A stretch of DNA of 64,000 nucleotides, taken from Amyelois transitella. Taxonomy: Eukaryota > Arthropoda > Insecta > Lepidoptera > Pyralidae. The stretch is from contig NC_083528.1 in NCBI RefSeq assembly GCF_032362555.1, forward strand, positions 3,782,001 to 3,846,000, written 5' to 3'. Below, in pieces: positions 56,175-64,000 of this stretch; the stretch's first letter is position 1; the number at the start of each line of letters is the position of its first letter. Below the pieces are notes generated by a model that did not search any database, was not told where the DNA came from, and saw only the letters and a list, made by a program, of their open reading frames with translations. The position numbers and the translations under genes are program-made.

Positions 56175-56900
56175 GCTGCACTGCATTCTTCTTTTAAAAT
56201 CCGCAAAATAGATTATTATGTGTAATTAATTTAATATATCTCAAAATTTGCAAGTCACTGAACTTGCATTAACTATTTAGATACTTATTTAATTTGTCTG
56301 ATGTCAAAGCTAAAATAAAAGCACAAAAACTTATCAACTTTCTTTATCGTTGTTCGCCGCCGCCCGTCGTTGTCTGAAACAATTGCCCATTTGTTTTAAG
56401 GCCGTTGTTCACATTGCGTGTATATTCATGAACATTGACAAGGCGTATTATCTTTTCTCTCTTTCGAACTGTGAGGACGACGGAGATAGAAGGAGAACAA
56501 TTGACGTGCCATGTCTTAAAAAGGACCATCTGAACTGAACAGCAAATCACGAGCTTGCTTTTTACTTTATATGGGCTATTTCTATGTGTGAGATATGTAT
56601 ATTTCCCCAATCAGCTCCGATATCAATTAAAACTACTTGAACTAACTGGACTCGTCATGATGAACACGACTAAAATGTAACATTTCTGCCAGCTACTCGC
56701 CCAATATATAACGCTATCAACGTCTAGTGTCTAGCCGTTTCAATCAAAACTTTATTTGGATAATCTGATCGTGATAATATTTAAATATTAAACCTATGTT
56801 ACAAAATCTGGCTATCTACAAGTCGTAACTGATGAAAGCATTAAACTATTAACTTGATTCATCATAATTTTTTCAATGTGGGTTTGTGTCAGACAGGAAC
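56175..56900. other. probable intron with a repeat-like block
   Basis: 56340-56540 (GCCGCCGCCCGTCGTTGTCT ... TCGAACTGTGAGGACGACGG) is GC-richer than its surroundings and open in more than one frame; it may be a transposon fragment, but I cannot name it. Confidence 0.35.
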
Positions 56901-56907
56901 TCACATA

Positions 56908-56960
56908 CATATGTAAATAAAATCACGCTTCTTTTCGGAGTGGTAGGCAGAGTCTACATA
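56908..56960. repeat. family B fragment
   Basis: It reads AAAATCACGCTTCTTTTCGG and AGTGGTAGGCAGAGTCTAC. Confidence 0.55.
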
Positions 56961-57224
56961 TTTTAGACAGGTAAAGGATCCTTAACATTTTGTCAAACAT
57001 AATAATAGTAGATACATCTAAAATGCGCATCCCGGGCTCCTCACCAGCTTCAGCAGAAAATGAATAGTAGGTACACTTTCATCAGTTGGATGTAATTTGT
57101 CAAAACTCCCACACAAACATAATGGTCAATGATTGTGTAAGCACTATAGCAAATCGGTGTGACGATGACGACTGCATATCAGACGACCTTCACACCTATG
57201 ATTGATATCCTACCTAGCCTAGGA

Positions 57225-57290
57225 AATAATACATACATATAGTCACGTCTATATCCCTTGCGGGGTAGAGCCAACAGTCTAGGCAATAAT
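57225..57290 (-). repeat. family A 3'-end fragment
   Basis: It reads TACATACATATAGTCACGTC, TATATCCCTTGCGGGGTAGA and GCCAACAGTCTAG, after which the match ends. Confidence 0.7.
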
Positions 57291-57299
57291 GCAGTCGTA

Positions 57300-58105
57300 A
57301 TATGTAGTAAAACTATTGATGATTGACCTTTGTTATTTATAGTAACTCTGATGTTATTGCGCGCAAAGTAACCACATAAAAGTGGCAAAAAATTGTCGTA
57401 ACAAGTGATTTTTGCGTCGCATTCTAAGCGCCAATACATGTTTTTTTGAGATAAAATCAGTTCACATAAGTACTTACATATAAAACATATAATGTAGTCT
57501 GTCAGTTGTAAATATTTCACCTCAGTGAATTTGGTGAAACAGAACAAAGTGAAATTATATACTTTTAAAATTGTACAGTCATTAGAACGTTATTCCTTGT
57601 TCTTAAAAATCAAAACCAATGGATCGGGGTCAACTACCACGCAGGTTTAATCGCACGAGGTTCTTCGATAGTTTCCACGAATATGAGAGAAAGACCTATG
57701 AATAGCGCATACGAAGTCGCGGTAAGCAATATCCATTGAAAGTAAGTAAATAAAAGATTGATGAATGGATATTGTTAATCTTTTTAACATTTTCCATGGC
57801 ATATTGCATACAAATTGCCGTTCGTGCTATTCGACCTCTCAACCCAAGGACGCGGCTTTGTGCATATGTAAATAAGTACAGGCGAGGGCACATTAAGCTG
57901 TCTCAATTAATCGGTAGAAATAGAAATGAACAGGTTGTCCTGAAATGAAATATTTTGATCGAGTAAAAAAAATGCTCTTTTTAACTTCATTGAATCTTAA
58001 ATAGCCACCTACAACGGAATGCAGGTTTTTCTCCAAGGTAGCCTATATGCTTCTCCAGACTCTTTATTATATTATACATGACATTTAAGAGATATTTTTT
58101 AAAGT
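57300..58105. other. non-coding stretch
   Basis: A 28-codon ORF at 57618-57704 (MDRGQLPRRFNRTRF...) has a good start context, but its stop precedes the only nearby donor-like GTAAGC (57722). The longer minus-strand ORF (57179-57547) is not supported. Confidence 0.35.
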
Positions 58106-58110
58106 TTCTA

Positions 58111-58375
58111 GATACATACATACATACATATGGTCACGTCTATATCCCTATCCCGTAAACAGAGCCAACGGTCTTGAAAAGACTGATATGCCACGCTCAG
58201 CTATTTGGCTTAATGATAGAATTGAAATTTAAATAGTGACAGGTTGCTAGCCCATCGCCTAAAAAAAGAATCCCAAGTTTGTAAGCCTATCCCTTAGTCG
58301 CCTTTTACGACATCAATGGGAAAGAGATGGAGTGGTCCTATTCTTTTTTATCCTGGTGCCGGGAACTACACGGCA
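58111..58375 (-). repeat. family A repeat, near full length
   Basis: ACATACATACATACATATGG, TCACGTCTATATCCCTATCC, AACAGAGCCAACGGTCTTGA, TAGTGACAGGTTGCTAGCCC, TTAGTCGCCTTTTACGACAT and GTGCCGGGAACTACACGGCA. Confidence 0.87.
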
Positions 58376-58689
58376 GAAAAAGTAAAGTTTCTCCTTAGTC
58401 TAAGTTCAAGTTATATTTTCTTGATGTATATACAAAAATATATATATGTATAAGAATATGGATTACGTAGCCAACTGTACAGCTGTATAAAAGATTTGTT
58501 TGCGAACCTTTAACATCTATTTCGGGGCCCTTTTTGTACATTACAGTGATATATTTTAGGTTCCATTTGGCCTTTGTTAGTCTGAGCACCCTTTTTAGGG
58601 TTCCTCATAATAAAATGAAACACACATCATTCAATTTTGAAGAAAGAAATTAAATGTTGGCTTACGTGTGCGTAATACTTACTCCCTCT

Positions 58690-59100
58690 TGACTTGACTA
58701 GGGTTCCGTACCTAAAAGGTAAAAATGGGACCCTATTATTAAGCCACGTTTAAGTGACTCATAAACCGAGATAGCTAGAAAACTGAAATTTCACAAATTA
58801 TGTGCGTTTATTTCCGTTGCCGCTAACAAAATTTAAAAGGGACCCCATACAGTAAACATACTATTTTTGATCAATATTAAACAACGGTAACAGGTAGACG
58901 CTTTAAATTTTCACCAAATATTAACTTGTGTTTATTACCTTTTAATTTTTAAAGGAAGGCTTAAAATTTTTTTGTTAGATTTTAATAAACAGGTGGAAAT
59001 GTGAATATAAAAAATAAATATTTAAGTAACAAACGTGATGGATGATGGTACGGAACCCTTCGTGCGCGAGTCCGGCTCGCATTTGGCTGGTTTTTTTTTT
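58690..59100 (+). repeat. family C lepidopteran repeat
   Basis: It starts AGGGTTCCGTACCTAAAAGG, then AATGGGACCCTATTATTAAG, CCGAGATAGCTAGAAAACTG, GTTGCCGCTAACAAAATT, and ends GGTACGGAACCCTTCGTGCG, CGAGTCCGGCTCGCATTTGG and a T run. This block order is abundant in moths and butterflies, from memory. Confidence 0.7.
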
Positions 59101-59104
59101 AGAT

Positions 59105-60085
59105 GGCAAAGCAGCCTTGCATACATTGTACAAATATTGTACGTGTGTACTAACAGGTCAGTAGTTGTACGTCATACGCCTACGGCTAGTTAAGTCTACA
59201 TTTGCCTGGCTTCGTGTTTCAGACTGTAACACAAGTAGAGCTAATTCTACAAGCGTCTCAAGGTTTCTTTTCTATCAGGCTACATCATCGAGTGTCAGAA
59301 TAAAACGTGTTGTTGCGCCGTTCAACCTCCTTAGAACGTGGTCTATATAGATTTGACTCTGTCACGAGTAAAACCGACTAACACTTAGATAAAAAACGTT
59401 AAATTACTTGCAACGATGCCTGAATAGCCGACGAAGGCGGTGGTTTTAACTTCAACCTCATCACAAATATATAATTTCTTATTGAGGATGGTCTGACTCG
59501 TACGTGAGGGTTGTTTAAAGTTGAAATTTATTAGGCACAAGTCTGAAAAATTGCGCTTAAAATACTGTCTAATCCACTACGAGTATCTACCTTTGAAATT
59601 TAAGCCCGGATTCAAATCACTAGTTGCATACCTGGGTGTTTTGTTTTTACGAGACGGGAAGTTCAACTTACTTTGGTTCAAGAAAAATTTAAACCTTTTA
59701 TTTGAGAGAAACATTAATTATGAAAGTAATATAATATACACTTAAAACCTAAATTGAAATCTTCAATGGCGCCAACCATAAGGGTTTCAGCTAAGCTGTA
59801 ACTGAAATAGCTTTGAATAGCTTTAATTTCCTTTACCTGAACACATGCAAACTAGGAGTGTCAAACTGACCTTGGGATTACGTAAGCCAATGCAATACGG
59901 GGCGTGGTCCAAGGGCAAGTTGTTAGCGTTTTTTGAATAATCCATTATTTTGCGGTATACTGGTTTACTAAGATTAGGATTTTAGTACGTGAATTGCTTC
60001 GGTGCGCGAGTGATTAATTTAATGAGTAGAAAACGTATCCGTTCCAAGATACTCGAGTTATAATGCCTTTACTAATATTCATTAG
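59105..60085. other. non-coding stretch
   Basis: ORFs at 59165-59350 and 59521-59745 have no recognised domain or splice context. Confidence 0.4.
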
Positions 60086-60089
60086 TTTC

Positions 60090-60310
60090 TTTTTTATATT
60101 AGTTTAAATGCAGATGCTCTCAAAATAATATGAGGAAACTTGTACATCCATTCCATGTGAAACTATGAACCAAACTAGGTTAGATTTTCCTGCAAAGTCG
60201 GATGCGGGGGCTAGATGAGAGTCACTTACACGGAGGGACTTAACCAATCCAAAACTCAGGCGTCAGGCTCCGCTTCAGAGAACCGAGGAGGCGCAAAAAA
60301 GAAGCCTAGA
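60090..60310 (+). repeat. family E SINE body
   Basis: ATGAGGAAACTTGTACATCC, ACCAAACTAGGTTAGATTTT, CCTGCAAAGTCGG, TGAGAGTCACTTACACGG and a purine-rich AAGAAGAAAAGAAAGG tail. The ORF crossing it is a by-product. Confidence 0.55.
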
Positions 60311-60830
60311 CAAAAGAAGAAAAGAAAGGTCTTAAACACACTTTCCCTTTGTCAAATCGCTTACCATCATACATTGAACCACACGCGAGAGCGTCGCACG
60401 GAAAAGCACGGAACTTGAGGCAATTACACCCACTTGAGGTAAATGTGCAAGACTGATGCAGTGCGATCTATATCCAACTACAGAAACATGCAAAGCCTCC
60501 ATGCAAAGTTCATGGTTACGGGGCACACATCTTTTGTATCTTATAACACTCAAGTGACGTCACGTTATGGCAGGTTTCTATTCGTCCCTATCATTTCATC
60601 ACAATTCACCACAATATTAAGGGTAGCAATTTCCATTAAGTTTCTGTCAAGTCTCAAAACTTCAATCTATGCGTCACAGTTTTGCGGTAGACGTAGAAAT
60701 ACAAACTAATAGATTGTGAATCATTTATTAACACTTCTATCAGTTTGGCAAATTAATATTATATAGGTAGACACTATTTCTTTTTATTTTTTCTTGTTAT
60801 CTCTTTGTGAAATCAGTCACTCTCATTGAT
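60311..60830. other. non-coding stretch
   Basis: Nothing recognised; overlapping ORFs on both strands cancel each other as evidence. Confidence 0.4.
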
Positions 60831-60836
60831 TTGACT

Positions 60837-61045
60837 AGCTTTTACAGCTTAGCCTACAAAAAGCGATGAATTTAGCGCCACCTACAAAGAATAAAGTTTT
60901 TCGTAAATCCTACGGGAACTATAGTTGTTACCGGGATGCATAGTACCCTATTAGTATCCTCCGCCAGGCTCTCAATACGCAAGATTTCAAGAAGATTAGT
61001 CCAGGAGACAACGCGTGCAGAGGCAACCAACAAATAAACTTTTTT
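60837..61045 (+). repeat. RTE-like LINE 3' region
   Basis: It holds AGCGCCACCTACAAAGAATA, AATCCTACGGGAACTATAGT, TACCGGGATGCATAGTACCC and GAAGATTAGTCCAGGAGACA; similar to 45388-45625. Confidence 0.55.
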
Positions 61046-61397
61046 AGTTACAAAAGTATTATGCTCATTTGTAACTAAAATTCAATGATAAAGTGTTTGT
61101 CGAGTACTGTTTCATAATCTTTAGGAATTCGTGCAAAATTACGCAATGTATGAATGCATGCATTTGTTAAACAGCTTATCTATTTATTTTTTAGTCTAAT
61201 ACCTAAGAAACAAGCTTACTTTTCACCACTTTTACAATTAACTTCCAAGGTCGAAACGGTGGCGTGGTTTTGCTGGCGGAAACCCATCAATTTGAGTGAC
61301 AAAAAGGTTAAATTAAAAGTCTTCATAGTAATTTTCGGTGGTGTAATTGATACGGCCATCGTCGGCGGTTTATATGTATACGGGGCCGTACATCATA

Positions 61398-61485
61398 CAT
61401 ATATTCACGTTTATTTCCCTTGAAGGGTAGACAGAAAAGACTGATTGGCCACGTTCTGCGGTTTGGCTAAATGGCAGAAATGGCA
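61398..61485 (-). repeat. family A 3'-end fragment
   Basis: It holds ATACATATATTCACGTTTAT, CCCTTGAAGGGTAGACAG and GACTGATTGGCCACGTTCTG. Confidence 0.7.
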
Positions 61486-61914
61486 GTGTCCATCGGCTAT
61501 TTTACTCAATTCTAAATGCAGTTATTTCTTCCTCTTATTATCAAGGGATTAAAATTGTGAATAGGATAGTATAATAGAAAATAATTGTACTGGCTAGCAT
61601 AGCTCGAGCACTGCATAGACTGTTTGGGGACATGCGACCTGAGGCCAACGCAACGTAGGGTTGTAAACATCCAGTTAGTAAATTATTTCAATTATTATTT
61701 TTTATTACTATCTGGTAAGCATAATATATGTTTATCCAAATAAAGAAAAGTTTGAATGGGTTGAAGAATCATAATGCTTGTCTCATTTCCTGAAAAAAAA
61801 AGTCTAATCAGCGTGAACGGAAGGTATGTTCAACGTGTGTTATCTCTGTATTCTATGGTTTCAAACATATAGATGGCGTTAGTTTTACAATCTTAGTATT
61901 ATTAGGAACAAGTG

Positions 61915-62045
61915 GTCTATGGTGTAGAAGATAAGACGGCAGCCTTTCATATCAGGAAGGTAGCGAACCCTGGGTATGAAACGTCTCCGCCTGCCATGCG
62001 ACCGGAAAATTACTCAGACGTCTAACAAATGACAAAATATATCTT
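61915..62045 (+). repeat. degenerate tRNA-like SINE head
   Basis: TCTATGGTGTAGAAGATAAG, ACGGCAGCCTTTCATATCAG and GGTAGCGAACCCTGGGTATG imitate a tRNA with box A and a mutated box B. It cannot fold as a working tRNA. Confidence 0.45.
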
Positions 62046-62337
62046 CGCTGTATCATTTGTTGGAAAAACGGAAGCCACATGTGCCATATCCATCACCAGT
62101 GACCCGTAAAATTGCTTGATCGGATTGAAACTACTGAGCAGTGGCCAAGGTTACATTTAGAAGCCTTTACGATCAATTCAGTCCGTCATATTTTCTATTA
62201 AAAGAAAATCCAGAAGAGAATCTGAATTGTCATCATTTTGTTTTATTTGAAATATGTCTTTTTGTAGTCTGTGAGAACTTGAAAGGTTACACATGATTGC
62301 GACTATTTCAGAATTCTATTTAGTAATTCTGATTGGT

Positions 62338-62580
62338 TTGCCGTGTGGTTACGGCACTTTAGAATAGGACCTATAAGTAGATATCGTAAATGTGTAATGT
62401 CGTTGATCAACTTGGGATTCTTCTTGTAAGCATGGGCTAGCATAGCAACCTTTGACACTATTTGAATCTCAGTTCCATCATGAACCCATACAGCTGAACG
62501 TGACCTTTCAGTCGTTTCAAGTCTGTTAGATCTGTCTTCTCCGCAAGGGATATAGACGTGATTTTATGTACATTTTTTTG
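62338..62580 (+). repeat. family A repeat, near full length
   Basis: The head is GCCGTGTGGTTACGGCAC, followed by TTAGAATAGGACCTATAAG, ACTTGGGATTCTTCTTGTAA, CCATACAGCTGAACGTGACC and AAGGGATATAGACGTGATTT. It gives the family's 5' end in sense orientation. Confidence 0.8.
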
Positions 62581-62584
62581 TGGT

Positions 62585-63475
62585 ATGTATGTATGGATTC
62601 TGATAGTTTAAATTGGTGTCGACCCTGCCACAGCTCCTAATAATTACTATTCATGAGCCCCGTACGTTTCACGCAAGTAACCGACGTATTTTAAAACTGG
62701 CAGCGTTATGTTAATACGTAATAGCGTTATTTACGAACTAACGACGCCATTAAAACGTGCACTATATGCATTCGCTGTGTAATATCGTTTTAAGTTCACG
62801 GCGGTTTCGTGTTTGGGGTTCTGGGTCTAAAATAGATAGTGTACAGAAGAATGACCTGTCTTATAATGTGAATGCATGATAGTAGTTAGTGGTTTGAACT
62901 TTTCAACTTATCGCTAAAATTGTGAAAAGCTTGATAGATGGTTTATTTTTTAACACGATTTGATTACCGCTTTCCTCGCGAACTAACTGTTGTGTTGAAA
63001 TACTCAGGTATTTCTTTCTAGGTATTCCTTTTAGTTTAAAAATTGTTATTTTTATAGAAAAACATCGGCTTACTATGACTAAATACACACACACTTGTAT
63101 GTTTGTAACGAATAACTTTCTTCGTTTCTTTTTTCATTTTTTCTTCTAGAAAAAATTAAAGCTACATTTTAAGCATTGTAAGCTACATTTTTTCTAGAAA
63201 TTCCCGTCTTTAATTTCTTTTTTCATCAGGTTGAGTTTCTGAAATAAATAGTAAGTAATAACTTCGCCCAGGTCAGGTGTTTCTTCTACATTTTTTTTAT
63301 TTTGCATGTTAGAAATATACATTGCGATTTTCAATAACGTATGATTGTCGTCTGAGGGGCATAATGTCTAGGTTTCATTTCGTTCCCAAGGAAAGTTGAA
63401 GTCAGGCTGGCGGCTGGGAATTCAACACATAAATATGTATAATGTGTAAAACTTCGTGAATCAAATATATACATC
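62585..63475. other. non-coding stretch
   Basis: TTCTAGAAAAAA (63145-63156) and TTTTTTCTAGAA (63188-63199) form a small inverted repeat around two AAGCTACATTTT copies. Nothing else recognised. Confidence 0.4.
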
Positions 63476-63477
63476 AT

Positions 63478-63520
63478 GTTTTCTCCAGGAGCGGTAGGCA
63501 GAGATAGGTACTCGTACTGA
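63478..63520. repeat. family B fragment
   Basis: It holds TTCTCCAGGAGCGGTAGGC and AGAGATAGGTACTCG, a decayed start of family B. Confidence 0.35.
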
Positions 63521-63524
63521 GATT

Positions 63525-64000
63525 ACATATTGTCACTACTTTTTACTCTTTCTGTTGACTGAATGAATGATGCACAAAAGGCGGCTTTTATCGTATTATG
63601 CAATCTCATTAGTAAATAAATAAACACACAAATTGTGTCCTAGAAAACATTTATGGCCATTTAACTTTGCTGTTTGACAAAAAAAAAACTGTCAACTTGT
63701 CGTGTGAGTGAACGCTATACCAGACCAACAAAAACTTTATTTTGCAAATAGTTTTGGAGCGTACTACTTCACGGTTCACGCTAGTATACTGTGGCTGCCT
63801 GCACGAGGTCCTAATGAGAATAATAATCATAGTGAAACACCTCCGAATCACATTGGAAATAGCCCAATATAAGGGAGGTCATTTTACAACCCCCTTTTCT
63901 AATGTCCTCTAGAGGAAATGTGTATTTTCAAATGTAAAAAGAAATTAACGTTAAATTTTGAGTGGCTCTTCATAAAATGTCGCGTCTGAACTGACCTTTA
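63525..64000. other. non-coding end of window
   Basis: No supported feature; the minus-strand ORF at 63651-63851 lacks coding character. Confidence 0.4.

Noticed and set aside
57618..57704. 28-codon ORF (MDRGQLPRRFNRTRF...) as a micro-protein
   Set aside because: Good start context, but there is no supporting splice, promoter or homology signal that I can see.
61915..61990. possible tRNA gene
   Set aside because: Box B is mutated and the arms do not pair; best read as a SINE head.

Overview
The window is AT-rich, intron-rich animal DNA, almost certainly from a moth or butterfly. It has spliceosomal gene structure with GT...AG introns, arthropod-type core promoter elements (a TCAGTC initiator with a correctly spaced downstream promoter element), and a dense load of dispersed repeats that I recognise from lepidopteran genomes. 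There is no sign of bacterial operons, CRISPR or phage. Most of the sequence is intergenic or intronic; only about 3 kb is convincingly coding.

Layout. 1-4.98 kb: non-coding, with an inverted-repeat-bounded block of three degenerate repeat units (2764-3272). 4.98-6.91 kb: start of a plus-strand gene for a secreted or membrane protein (signal-peptide exon at 5220, a probable further exon at 6764-6906). 7-21 kb: repeats and unassigned DNA. 21.5-22.4 kb: a THAP-domain remnant between short inverted repeats, possibly a P-like transposon relic, followed at 22769 by an intronless 71-codon ORF with an N-myristoylation signature. 23-35 kb: mostly empty, with an LTR-retrotransposon relic (30571-30974). 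35.0-35.5 kb: first coding exon and upstream region of a minus-strand gene (MALEGVK...). 36.6 kb: tRNA-Asp(GTC). 38.0-39.2 kb: an ORF with four tandem BED zinc fingers, open except for one nonsense codon in the first finger. 40.7-43.5 kb: a 2.8-kb cut-and-paste DNA transposon with perfect 30-bp terminal inverted repeats and a decayed transposase-like gene. 46.5-53.0 kb: a complete gene for pyrroline-5-carboxylate reductase (six coding exons, one 5' non-coding exon, promoter and poly(A) signal). 54.2-55.4 kb: first exons of another plus-strand gene (MDESDV...). 55.4-64 kb: repeats and unassigned DNA.

The repeat landscape is dominated by one SINE-like family (called family A here, more than 20 copies). 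Its sense strand runs from GCCGTGTGGTTCCCGGC to GGGATATAGACGTGAT and ends in a (GTAT)n tail. Other families are two tRNA-like SINEs (D and E), a short family B (CGCCTCTTTCCCGG...GTAGGCAGAGAC), RTE-like LINE 3' ends (ending in TTCGCATTTATAATATTAG), a family C ending in GTGCGCGAGTCCGGCTCGC, and several fold-back MITEs.

The only gene whose biochemical role is clear is pyrroline-5-carboxylate reductase, the last step of proline synthesis. The other gene starts are real-looking exons whose remaining exons lie in long introns or outside what I could link. Family names are from memory of lepidopteran repeats, not from a search.
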